Source of the DNA: an uncultured Prevotellaceae bacterium
GTDB taxonomy: Bacteria > Bacteroidota > Bacteroidia > Bacteroidales > Muribaculaceae
DNA: 64,000 nt
Assembly: GCA_947302275.1 (NCBI GenBank)
Contig: CAMYUW010000003.1
Location: forward strand, 1 to 64,000
Direction: 5' to 3'
The notes below the pieces were generated by a model, which searched no databases, had not been told where the DNA came from, and saw nothing but the letters and a program-made list of their open reading frames with translations. Below are positions 18,318 through 27,433 of the stretch, piece by piece (within the stretch, counting starts at the first letter, position 1; each line of letters opens with the position of its first letter). A program made the position numbers and the translations under genes.

Positions 18318-19012
18318 AACGGTATTCACAACAAAAAATCAAGGCACTGCTCGACAAATTCATGAACGGGCAGACCACCGTGGAGGAAGAGGCCATGCTG
18401 GCCGAATACTTCCGCAGCGACGACGTACCCGCCGAGTGGGAGGACTACCGCCTCATGTTCGACTACTTTGACCGCGGCATGGAAGGTGACCTCGTGCCCG
18501 TGGAGCAACCTCGCCCATCGTTGACACGGCTCATGGGCCGCCGCTGGTGGGGCATCGCTGCCGCTGCCTGCATCACCGCTGCCGTCGTGGCAACCGTCAT
18601 GCTGCACCAGCCGACAACCACAACCGTGCCCGAAACGCCCCCTGTCATCGCCCAAAAAACAGACACCATCGCCTCGCCAGTAACAGTTGAAGCAGAGCAA
18701 CAGCCTCAACAATTGGCGTCAGCCACTCCAGTCCGTCCAGACCGTCCAGTTAAACCAGTTCGTCCAGTTTCAGAATCTACACGCAGCCTGAAGGCCGAGA
18801 ACAAAAAACTGGCCCAGGAAAACGCACGCCTGCAACGCGAACTGGCCGACCTGAAGCGACGCGCCTTCATCATCGACCTGGAAGCCAACGGATTCAGGGC
18901 TATCCAAGACGAGGACGGCAGCATCGTGCTCATCGACCTTGAGCAAGAGTTAGAAAACGAATTGAACAATCAATTGAACAACCAACCCACAACCAATATT
19001 CCTGCATTATGA
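18314..19012 (+). CDS. Membrane-anchored protein, probable anti-sigma partner
   Basis: ATGA overlap with sigma gene; one TM segment (WWGIAAAACITAAVVATVML) and C-terminal coiled coil. Confidence 0.65.
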   Translation: MKRYSQQKIKALLDKFMNGQTTVEEEAMLAEYFRSDDVPAEWEDYRLMFDYFDRGMEGDLVPVEQPRPSLTRLMGRRWWGIAAAACITAAVVATVMLHQPTTTTVPETPPVIAQKTDTIASPVTVEAEQQPQQLASATPVRPDRPVKPVRPVSESTRSLKAENKKLAQENARLQRELADLKRRAFIIDLEANGFRAIQDEDGSIVLIDLEQELENELNNQLNNQPTTNIPAL

Positions 19013-20022
19013 AAACAACCAGTTATATCATCATCGCGACGCTTATCGCCCTGCTCGTGCCTGCAACGGCCAGCGCCAACGTCTATGAGGACCGCCTGAA
19101 AGAGGCATTCGACGACATCATCAATGCCGTACCTATTGATGACCTCAGTCAGATGCACACCTCCTATACCGACCCCGAGACCGGAGTCAAGGAAGGCCAA
19201 CTTGACGTCATCAAGTTCACCCTCGGCAGCGAGAACGTGGGCCTGATCAACAACGCAAAACGAGTCTATGAGCAAGTCAATGGCAATAGCTCTGCAGATA
19301 TCTATACCCTGTGGTGGAATGACAACGACGACGGTACCTTCCAGGGCTACCGACTCTATTACAGCCCAGAGCAAACCATCGTCGTGGGTCTTGCCTGTGA
19401 CCACTGCTACACCGTTGGCTTTCTCACCCCCGACGACAAGCAGCACCGCACGACCTACACTATCGAGTGGAGTGAAGACGTTGACGGCGGCATCAGTGGT
19501 CGAATTGTCACCACCTATGCCCCCATCAAGCCCAAAGCAACCGATGGCATGAGAATCAGTTCGGTGGTTATGAGTCCCGACGATTACGACAAGTATATGG
19601 CGCAATTCCAAGCCGGCATGGAGAAATACCAGGAGGGCATGGAAAAGTATCAGGCCGCCATGGAAAAGGCCCAGGGATCGCTGGAAAAGGCCCAGGGTGC
19701 GCTTTCTGGACTATCGGACGGTCAAGGCCATACATACTCTTTTTCCACTTCGAGCAAGACCAATGCCAAGAGTTGGATGCAGAAACTACTCTTTTACGTC
19801 GAGAAGCTGCAAGACAACAGCAGTGCACACTACCTCTATCTGTCCAAACTTTACGAGCTGTGCAAGGACACCGAAGGCCTCGACCAGACTGACCTGAAAA
19901 TCGGTATGCAACAACTGGCCGCGATCTATAAGAAACTCAAGGGCACGAACGAACTCAAAGAGAACGAACTCCAATTCCTCGAGAGCATGGTCGATCTGCT
20001 CCAGAGCAAAATCAAGAACTAA
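19009..20022 (+). CDS. Secreted hypothetical protein with short coiled-coil repeat
   Basis: Signal peptide; repeat QAGMEKYQEGMEKYQAAMEKAQGSLEKAQGAL; translationally coupled to upstream gene. Confidence 0.65.
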   Translation: MKTTSYIIIATLIALLVPATASANVYEDRLKEAFDDIINAVPIDDLSQMHTSYTDPETGVKEGQLDVIKFTLGSENVGLINNAKRVYEQVNGNSSADIYTLWWNDNDDGTFQGYRLYYSPEQTIVVGLACDHCYTVGFLTPDDKQHRTTYTIEWSEDVDGGISGRIVTTYAPIKPKATDGMRISSVVMSPDDYDKYMAQFQAGMEKYQEGMEKYQAAMEKAQGSLEKAQGALSGLSDGQGHTYSFSTSSKTNAKSWMQKLLFYVEKLQDNSSAHYLYLSKLYELCKDTEGLDQTDLKIGMQQLAAIYKKLKGTNELKENELQFLESMVDLLQSKIKN

Positions 20023-20053
20023 CCGCCATTAATCATATCAACATTTAACCCAT

Positions 20054-20069
20054 TGTTTCATGTGAAACA
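20054..20069. promoter_or_regulatory. parS-like 16-mer TGTTTCATGTGAAACA
   Basis: One mismatch to TGTTTCACGTGAAACA; intergenic. Confidence 0.45.
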
Positions 20070-20100
20070 TCGCATGAGACAGCCATCACTACACCCTATT

Positions 20101-22785
20101 ATGAAACACTTTATAGCGACTATTTTACTGATTTTCAGCACTCTGTTCGCTCATGCCGACATCATCAGCGGACGCGTTATTGATACTGATACCCGTGAAA
20201 CCTTGCCCGGTGCAACGGTGAAGTACATGCAGCAAATCGGCGAAACGAGCTATTCGGGCAGCACCGTGATTGCCGACTCGCTTGGGCGGTTTTCGTTCAA
20301 CTGCAATGGACGCGTTGAGTTGACGGTATCGATGCTGGGCTATTATTACAAGAAGAAAAACGTCATGGCGCTGTCCGACAGCCGCCGCGACACGCTCGAC
20401 ATCGGCGCCATCGAACTGAAGATGTCCTCCCAGATGCTGCAGATGGTCGAGGTCACGGGCCATGCAAAAAGGTTCACGATGCGCGGCGACACCATCGTGT
20501 TCAACCCGTCGGCCTTCAGGCTGCAACAGGGCGCCCGCCTGGACGAACTCATCAAGCAACTGCCTGGCGTGGAGGTCGATGACAAGGGCAAGCTGTGGTG
20601 GAACGGCAAGCCCATCCGCCTGACGATGGACGGCGAGAGCCTCTTTGGCGGCAATGACCTGGTGAGCCAACTGCCCGCCGAGGCCGTGCAGAACATCAAG
20701 GCCTACAACAAGGCATCGGAACTCAAGGAGCATACCGGCAACGACGACGGCAGCGAGGACATGGTGCTGGACCTGACCGTCAAGCCGGGCTTCCTCGACC
20801 GCTGGTATGGCGACGCCATGGCGGGCTACAGGACCCGCGACCACTATGAGGCCGAGGTGACGATGAACCGCCTGTCCAAGTCGGATCCCGTCATGGTGTT
20901 CGGCGACGCCAATAATGTGGCCAAGCGGCACAGGCGATACCAGGGCCAATACTCGCTCAATTCAGGCAACGGTCTGGGCCAGGAGCAAGGCATCTCGGGC
21001 GGATACCAGCACAACTGGGGCCGCGAGCAGGGCGACAAGACCCTGAAGAGCTACTACAGCTTCAGCGGCGGACTGGCGCATGACGACCGGTGGAAAAGTT
21101 CGGGCAGCGAGACCGAGAATTACTTCCCCGGCGAGGCACGGAGCCGCAACAAGGTGGAGGGCTTTGACCGCAGCCACCAGCTGAACCCGACCCTCCTGGG
21201 CATGATGCGCTGGAGGCCCGACTCGACCAACACGTTCTTCCTGTGGGCGCAGGCCGAATACGACAACAACCGTTCCATCAGCCGGCAGGAAACCGAGCAG
21301 ATGGTCGATTCAGGCTACGGCTACGCGCCCACGATCAACCAGCACGTGGGCACCCTCACCCGCGGGCACGAGACCCGCATCCGCACCTCGGGCAGCTGGA
21401 CACACTTCATCAAGGACGGCACTTTCAAGATCGGCGGGGGACTGAACTATACCGACGGCAAGAACAAGCGCTGGGCCGACCGCACCATTACCGACCATCA
21501 CAATGGCCTCTCATCCACCCTGAGCCAGCAGGCCATCGAGCCCTACTCACGGCTCAATCTGATGTCACACATGACCCTGGAGCGCTGGCTGACCAAGAGC
21601 TGGCTGCTCAATGCGGAGTATCAATTGGGCCACGAAAACAACAAGATGGACTGCGACTTTACCACCGACGGCATGGCCGATGCCGCCAACTCGTTCAACA
21701 ACCGCTACCGCAGCACAAGCCACACCCTCACTGCTGGCTCGACGTTCAACATCGGCCAGGTGCAACTGCAACCCCGGGCATCCATGACATGGAACCATGA
21801 GCACCAGGACTACCGCCGAGCCCTGCTCGACACGGCAGCTGTGAGGAACCGCTTCAAGGTCGAGCCATCACTCAAGGCCTCCTGGAAAATGAACCGCAGC
21901 ATGAGCGTGGAGTTGAATTACAGTTACAGGACCACGCGACCCGAACTGCTCCAGACCATCGGCTACCGTGACTTGAGCGATCCGCTGTTCATCACCGAGG
22001 GCAACCCCTTGTTGAAGGACAGCCACTCCCACCAGATTCAGTTGGCCTACAAGGCCATCGTCCCGAGCAAGCAGTTGTCGATAGGCTTCAACGCCAAATA
22101 TACCACAGCCGACCACAGCAACGTCACAGCCCTCAGTTATGACCCGGCGACAAACGTCTATACTAGCCGTCCTGAGACGGTCATTGGCAGCCGCACGTGG
22201 GAAGTGAACCTCAACTATGACCACGGCTTGGGCAACTACTTCCGCCTGCAGAACGACCTGAAAGTCATGGGCGGGCGCTATTACGGTTACTTGACCATGC
22301 TGCCCACTCACGAGGAGCGTATCTTGAACCGTCAGACAAGCGTCCATCCGAAGGACAAGCTGACCGTGTTGTTTGACCACAACTGGATCAAGGCCTCGGC
22401 CTTTGCCGAGGTGAATGCCGACCGGCTGCGCTTCTCGCAGTCGCCCATCCAGAACACCACGCTGTGGAACAACAATTTCGGTATGGAGTTTGAGGCCAAC
22501 TACCGCAACTTTGTGTTTGAAACATCCCTCACCGAGGCTATGCGGCGCGGCTATGCCTCCAGCGGCATGAACCGTAACCGCCTGCTCTGGGACGCCTCCA
22601 TCACTTGGAAAATCCTCAAGAACAAAGGCAAAATCAGACTCTTTGCCGATGACATCCTCAACCAGGATGACTGGCGCTGGAGCAGCCAGACCGCCTATCA
22701 GCAGACCAACGAGTGGCAAGACACGCTGCACCACTACATCGGCATCTCGTTCACCTACCATCTCGACGCCAAAAAGAAAGAATAA
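20101..22785 (+). CDS. Outer-membrane beta-barrel protein with N-terminal carboxypeptidase-like regulatory domain (TonB-receptor-like)
   Basis: ADIISGRVIDTDTRETLPGATV...; plug-like GDTIVFNPSAFRLQQGARLDELIKQLPGVEVD; beta-barrel C-terminus. ORF 20053-22785, ATG at 20101 preferred. Confidence 0.85.
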   Translation: MKHFIATILLIFSTLFAHADIISGRVIDTDTRETLPGATVKYMQQIGETSYSGSTVIADSLGRFSFNCNGRVELTVSMLGYYYKKKNVMALSDSRRDTLDIGAIELKMSSQMLQMVEVTGHAKRFTMRGDTIVFNPSAFRLQQGARLDELIKQLPGVEVDDKGKLWWNGKPIRLTMDGESLFGGNDLVSQLPAEAVQNIKAYNKASELKEHTGNDDGSEDMVLDLTVKPGFLDRWYGDAMAGYRTRDHYEAEVTMNRLSKSDPVMVFGDANNVAKRHRRYQGQYSLNSGNGLGQEQGISGGYQHNWGREQGDKTLKSYYSFSGGLAHDDRWKSSGSETENYFPGEARSRNKVEGFDRSHQLNPTLLGMMRWRPDSTNTFFLWAQAEYDNNRSISRQETEQMVDSGYGYAPTINQHVGTLTRGHETRIRTSGSWTHFIKDGTFKIGGGLNYTDGKNKRWADRTITDHHNGLSSTLSQQAIEPYSRLNLMSHMTLERWLTKSWLLNAEYQLGHENNKMDCDFTTDGMADAANSFNNRYRSTSHTLTAGSTFNIGQVQLQPRASMTWNHEHQDYRRALLDTAAVRNRFKVEPSLKASWKMNRSMSVELNYSYRTTRPELLQTIGYRDLSDPLFITEGNPLLKDSHSHQIQLAYKAIVPSKQLSIGFNAKYTTADHSNVTALSYDPATNVYTSRPETVIGSRTWEVNLNYDHGLGNYFRLQNDLKVMGGRYYGYLTMLPTHEERILNRQTSVHPKDKLTVLFDHNWIKASAFAEVNADRLRFSQSPIQNTTLWNNNFGMEFEANYRNFVFETSLTEAMRRGYASSGMNRNRLLWDASITWKILKNKGKIRLFADDILNQDDWRWSSQTAYQQTNEWQDTLHHYIGISFTYHLDAKKKE

Positions 22786-22824
22786 TTAAGCAAGTCTCTT
22801 CACAATACAGTAAACCTGCTTCTT

Positions 22825-22873
22825 TGCGGTTATAGTCGCGGTCTTTTAGCTTCTTCTCGCGATTATAACCGCA
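22825..22873 (+). terminator. Long stem-loop terminator
   Basis: TGCGGTTATAGTCGCG...CGCGATTATAACCGCA then gtttt. Confidence 0.75.
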
Positions 22874-22956
22874 GTTTTCCTCAATGAGGTAATTAGAAAA
22901 ATTTGATTATTCTTTTGTCTAAAGGGCTATTTCCTTTTAGGGTATAAATGCTGTGG

Positions 22957-24393
22957 TTAATTGTCAAATAGTTCATCTAGCATGATTTGCTGTTGAACTA
23001 TTCCGGCATGGATACCAGACTTGATGCCAAAAGTGGTAACAAAGGTTGTCAACAATGTCTTGCGGGTTTTGGTCTCTTCCCTGAAAATTGCCATACGCTC
23101 ACGCAGTTTCATCTCATAGTCCTTGGTTATCGTATATGGTTCGGTAGAAAACTTCATCTCGCACAAATGGATGCATCGGTCACTTCGATCAATGATAAGG
23201 TCTATTTGGGCTTTCTTGTTTTCACTATTGGTTTGTTGGCTTCGCCATGATGATACTTCGGTATGAACACCTGATATGCCCAAACTCTTTTTTATTTGTT
23301 CAATATGTTTCAAACAAATGAGTTCAAATGTCAAGCCTTGCCATGAGATAACCGATGGTTCAAACATTTTTCGGTTCCAATAGTTGCCCGTACTTTTTGT
23401 AGTAGCGAATCCATCTATGAACTTATAATAGAACAATGTAAAGAAATCTGTCAAACGGATTATTGCCCCTTTCTTCTTGTTTCCGAGTTGAACATAAGTC
23501 GTGATGAAATCACAGTTTTCAAGATTTTGCAGCCGACGAGTCAAGCCACCACCATTTTCACCCAACTTATCACCCAACTCTTTTCGGGTCATACCCTCAC
23601 GTTTTTGAGCCAACAATTTGACAATTTCAATGTATCGGTCTGCCCCGGTAAACAGGACATTATACAGATCATTAAACTCATTCAACAGCTTTGCTTTAGG
23701 CCTAAAAAACAACAAATCGACATTATAAGACAAGTCGCGATTGAATTCCAGCAGACTGTAATAGAAAGGCACTCCACCCAGATACATATAACTCTGAGCT
23801 ATCGTATATCGGTCCCAAGTGCAGTTGTGGCATCGGAGGTACTGTTCACACTCGCATAGTGTGAAAGCTTTCAGATAAATGCTAGAAGTGATGCGATTGT
23901 GAAGTCCTCCTTGATTATCCACGAGGTTGTTGACCATCCACGATGTTGCCGACCCAGATGCAATCAAGTAAATATCGTCACGTAAGGCCGCCCATGTATT
24001 CCAAAAATCTTCTAAAGCCGCGACAAATTCTGACCGACTCGTATCAATCCAAGGCATCTCATCAAAGAAAAGTATCTTTTTCTCCGAAGTGTTTTGGGAA
24101 TCCAACATGATTTCAAGAGCATCAAAGGCATGATACCAGTTATCTATTTTCAGAGGCATTGATATGTGGCCATAATGCTGCAAGGCCTTGGCGAATAATT
24201 CAAGCTGTCGCTCTTTAGGTGCCTTATGGGATCCTGTAAAGAGAAATGAAAACTTGTCTCTAAAAGTTTGAGTCACCAGAAAAGTCTTACCTATGCGACG
24301 ACGACCATAAATAACCGCAAATTCGGAGCGCGGCGAATTGTAGCAACGCCATAACTCCTTGATTTCCCTTTCACGACCTATCAGTTGTTCCAT
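22957..24393 (-). CDS. AAA ATP-binding protein, DUF234-type with PD-(D/E)XK-like C-terminus
   Basis: Walker A GRRRIGKTFLV, Walker B KKILFFDEMPW, C-terminal QIDLIIDRSDRCIHLCEMKFS. ORF listed to 24417; ATG at 24393 preferred. Confidence 0.85.
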   Translation of the reverse strand: MEQLIGREREIKELWRCYNSPRSEFAVIYGRRRIGKTFLVTQTFRDKFSFLFTGSHKAPKERQLELFAKALQHYGHISMPLKIDNWYHAFDALEIMLDSQNTSEKKILFFDEMPWIDTSRSEFVAALEDFWNTWAALRDDIYLIASGSATSWMVNNLVDNQGGLHNRITSSIYLKAFTLCECEQYLRCHNCTWDRYTIAQSYMYLGGVPFYYSLLEFNRDLSYNVDLLFFRPKAKLLNEFNDLYNVLFTGADRYIEIVKLLAQKREGMTRKELGDKLGENGGGLTRRLQNLENCDFITTYVQLGNKKKGAIIRLTDFFTLFYYKFIDGFATTKSTGNYWNRKMFEPSVISWQGLTFELICLKHIEQIKKSLGISGVHTEVSSWRSQQTNSENKKAQIDLIIDRSDRCIHLCEMKFSTEPYTITKDYEMKLRERMAIFREETKTRKTLLTTFVTTFGIKSGIHAGIVQQQIMLDELFDN

Positions 24394-24462
24394 GATTCCT
24401 ATTTTATTTAGTGCCACAAAATTATTGATTTATAAACTAATAACCAAATTTCTAATGGATTA

Positions 24463-24558
24463 TTTTGGCGAAATCTCACGTTTTTTACCACTTTTAGCCA
24501 AAGATTATTTTGTATCTTTGGCGAAATCTCATGATTTCTACTACATTTAGCCAAAGAT
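24463..24558. repeat. Pair of palindromic repeats upstream of DUF234-type ATPase gene
   Basis: Unit 1 24463-24503; unit 2 24514-24558 (ATCTTTGGCGAAAT...ATTTAGCCAAAGAT). Confidence 0.75.
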
Positions 24559-24678
24559 TTATTAGTCAGTGTTCTCTCACTCCCTTTTTAGAGATTCTGC
24601 TACCTTTTTTGGGTGGATTATAAAAAAAGACTAATTTTGCGGGCAATAAATTAAATTAAGACAGAACTAATAAACACG

Positions 24679-25473
24679 ATGACTATGAAAGAGATGAAGC
24701 AATGGTTGATGGTTGCCGCTGTGGTTGCACTGTGCGGCATGATGGCAGGTTGCAAGAGCAATGCCCAGCGCCCTGTGAATGGAACAATGGAAGAAGCTGT
24801 TGCACCGGGCGATGCGCCCCAGGCGGTGGTGGATCTGATGAAACACGTCAACATTGACGACCGCTACGAGACGCTGATGGAGGACAAGACGACGGGCGTG
24901 AGTGTGTGGAGCCTGTTGAAGTGCTCGGACGAGGTATCCAGCGAGGGTTATGGCATCGTCGTTGGCAAGGGTGACGTGAAGACTGCCCTGCCCCAACTGC
25001 GCCATGGCCGTATGCCACGCGCACGCTATGACACCGCCACTGGCGAATTGTGGATCCTGGGCAGCGACATGGAAGGTACTGGCGTAAACGTTGAGCGTCC
25101 CTATCTGCTCAGCTTTGACGACAATGGCTATGCCAGCATTGTCAACTCCATCGACCCCTACGAGATGCAGCAGGCCTTGTGCAAAGCGCTGACCTACAGC
25201 ATCGACGGACAGAAAATTACCTTCTATGCCGAAGGTAAAGAACTCATCAAGGCGACCAACACAATCGAGGATATGGGCGGCTTCATGGATGACGCCATCT
25301 ACATCGGTGAGCAGTTCTCCTACGGCATTGAGGACCCAATCACGGTTCATGTCACACCTGGCGTGAACTTTGTGGTGGGCAAAGTGCTGCACTACGACGA
25401 CATGCCCACAATCAGTGCTACTGTCACCATGACCGAAAGCGGTCCCAAGTTGAGTGATTTCAAGGTCGATTGA
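24679..25473 (+). CDS. Lipoprotein, unknown function
   Basis: Lipobox GMMAGCKSN; 264 aa. Confidence 0.65.
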   Translation: MTMKEMKQWLMVAAVVALCGMMAGCKSNAQRPVNGTMEEAVAPGDAPQAVVDLMKHVNIDDRYETLMEDKTTGVSVWSLLKCSDEVSSEGYGIVVGKGDVKTALPQLRHGRMPRARYDTATGELWILGSDMEGTGVNVERPYLLSFDDNGYASIVNSIDPYEMQQALCKALTYSIDGQKITFYAEGKELIKATNTIEDMGGFMDDAIYIGEQFSYGIEDPITVHVTPGVNFVVGKVLHYDDMPTISATVTMTESGPKLSDFKVD

Positions 25474-25530
25474 CAACAACTGAGAAAAAGAAGTTTCTAG
25501 TCCCTAGTTGGCATCCGCACTCTAGAAAAC

Positions 25531-25607
25531 AAGGAAAATAATAAATACAATAAGTACAAATTATCGATTTCCAGTAGTTTGTATTTGTTGTATTTATTGT
25601 TGTTATT
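25531..25607 (+). repeat. AT-rich dispersed hairpin repeat
   Basis: AATAATAAATACAATAAGTACAAA...TTTGTATTTGTTGTATTTATTGTTG; related copies at 14092, 31093, 62116. Confidence 0.6.
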
Positions 25608-25788
25608 TAAGTATGTTGTTTATTTATTGTCATATTATTTACGTCGAGGTGATGTCCTTTCATGGGGGTTCGCATCGATAACTTTTTTTAGTATTAAAAA
25701 ATTATTTTTTTTGTTTGCAAATATCAAACATGCGTTACTATCTTTGCCAACCGTAACTTATTCAATATTAACACCATCCAATTTTATT

Positions 25789-27126
25789 ATGTCAACACAT
25801 TTGTTACAAAAAATCACTGTTTTGATGGTTGTGCTCCTCTTGAGCATACCCGCATGGAGCGCACCGCGCGACAAGCAAGCCATGTTGCAATCGGCAAGAC
25901 AAGCCTTGATGACCATGCCCGCAGGCGGTCATCGTTTTAATGCCTCCTCGACCCTCATTGAGACCCGTGCAACAGATGCCTATTCTCTCTATCAAACCCG
26001 CCAAGGTGACTTTGCCCTGATAGCGGCAGATGACTGTCTGCCAGCCGTCCTGGCCGTGGGTAATGGTCAGCCATCGGTCTCCGCACAGCCCAATCCTGGC
26101 TTTGAATGGTTCTGCGCCAGCATCGAGCAAGTGTCACGCACCCTCACTAGCAGCAATACGACCTTCACGACCACCCTACCCGACCCAGACAAGTATCCCG
26201 TCAAAGTCGATGCTCTGATCTCGTCGCAATGGGGTCAGGACGCGCCCTACAGTTTCTGGTGTCCGACCGGCTATGGCGAAATCTGTGACGACTATACGCC
26301 CGATGTGGTCCATTGCTGTGTGGGATGTGTGGCTACCGCCCTGGCCCAAATCGTCCGCTATTACCGCTTTCCCGACCATGCCTCGGGCACAGCCAATTTC
26401 CTGATCGGTGACAAAGCAGCCAGCACTAGCTTTGATGCGACCTTTGACTGGGACAACATGCTGGACTCCTACCCCGAAGGCCAGTACACCGAGACCCAGG
26501 GACGCGCCGTGGCACTACTTTCCTACGTCTGCGGACTAGTCAGCTATATGAACTACGCCACCAACGAATCAGGGTCAAGCAACTTGGCTGCACTGGCGGG
26601 TGCACAGAACTACTTCGGTTACAGCAAGGACGCTTCTATTGTCGTGCGCAGCGACTACAGCGAGCCAGAATGGATGGATATGGTGTATAACGAGTTGAGC
26701 CATGGTCGCCCCTTGTACTATCAGGGCGTCTATGTGAATTTCGACCCGACAGTGGGCCTGATTGCAGCCGGGCACTCATTCCTCATCGACGGATACAACG
26801 AGGAGGGAATGGTTCACGTCAACTGGGGATGGTATGGCAACTATGACGGCTACTTCGACATCGCTTTGCTCGACGTGCGAGGGCTGCAATTCAACACCTA
26901 CCAGGACATGGCCATCAATTTCGTGCCCGACTCCAGTCTGGCGGTAGTCACTGGTGATGTCAACGGTGACGGCCACGTCAACATCGAGGACGTGACCCTC
27001 CTCATTGATTATCTCTTAAATGATTCAATTCAGATTAATACTGCCAATGCCGATGTTGACCTTGATGGCGCCATCAGCATCACAGATGTAACGGAGCTCA
27101 TCGACAATCTGCTCCAACACAACTGA
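25789..27126 (+). CDS. C10 family (streptopain-like) cysteine peptidase with C-terminal dockerin-like repeat
   Basis: CCVGCVATALAQIVRYY, GHSFLIDGYNEEGMVHVNWGWYG, GDVNGDGHVNIEDVTLLIDYLL...ADVDLDGAISITDVTELIDNLL; ORF 25579-27126, ATG at 25789 preferred. Confidence 0.88.
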   Translation: MSTHLLQKITVLMVVLLLSIPAWSAPRDKQAMLQSARQALMTMPAGGHRFNASSTLIETRATDAYSLYQTRQGDFALIAADDCLPAVLAVGNGQPSVSAQPNPGFEWFCASIEQVSRTLTSSNTTFTTTLPDPDKYPVKVDALISSQWGQDAPYSFWCPTGYGEICDDYTPDVVHCCVGCVATALAQIVRYYRFPDHASGTANFLIGDKAASTSFDATFDWDNMLDSYPEGQYTETQGRAVALLSYVCGLVSYMNYATNESGSSNLAALAGAQNYFGYSKDASIVVRSDYSEPEWMDMVYNELSHGRPLYYQGVYVNFDPTVGLIAAGHSFLIDGYNEEGMVHVNWGWYGNYDGYFDIALLDVRGLQFNTYQDMAINFVPDSSLAVVTGDVNGDGHVNIEDVTLLIDYLLNDSIQINTANADVDLDGAISITDVTELIDNLLQHN

Positions 27127-27154
27127 ACAACAAGACACAAAAGCATGGACGGTG

Positions 27155-27266
27155 TGTCACAATTCATTCACTGATTTTTAATACAAATTTGGCTAAATTT
27201 GGGTTCACCGAACTAACGGTTCTCAAGCAAAGCTCGATCAAAGCTATTCAGACGCTAATTGTGACA
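27155..27266. repeat. Short dispersed element bounded by TGTCACAATT/AATTGTGACA
   Basis: 10-bp perfect terminal inverted repeat; related elements at 29510-29601 and about 54629. Confidence 0.6.
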
Positions 27267-27343
27267 TAGCCTCATATTCAACACGTTGATTGTTGATGTC
27301 TTGTTTTAAAACCTAAAGGCAGGAACAACTGTATCTAAAATAA

Positions 27344-27396
27344 CAACTGAATACTCTGAAATGTCTGATCATCAGATCACTCAGAATATTCAGTTG
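27344..27396. terminator. Bidirectional stem-loop between convergent genes
   Basis: CAACTGAATA...TATTCAGTTG with inner TCTGATCATCAGA. Confidence 0.7.
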
Positions 27397-27433
27397 TTTG
27401 TTTGATTGCGACTTGAGCACAAGTGGGAGGGGG

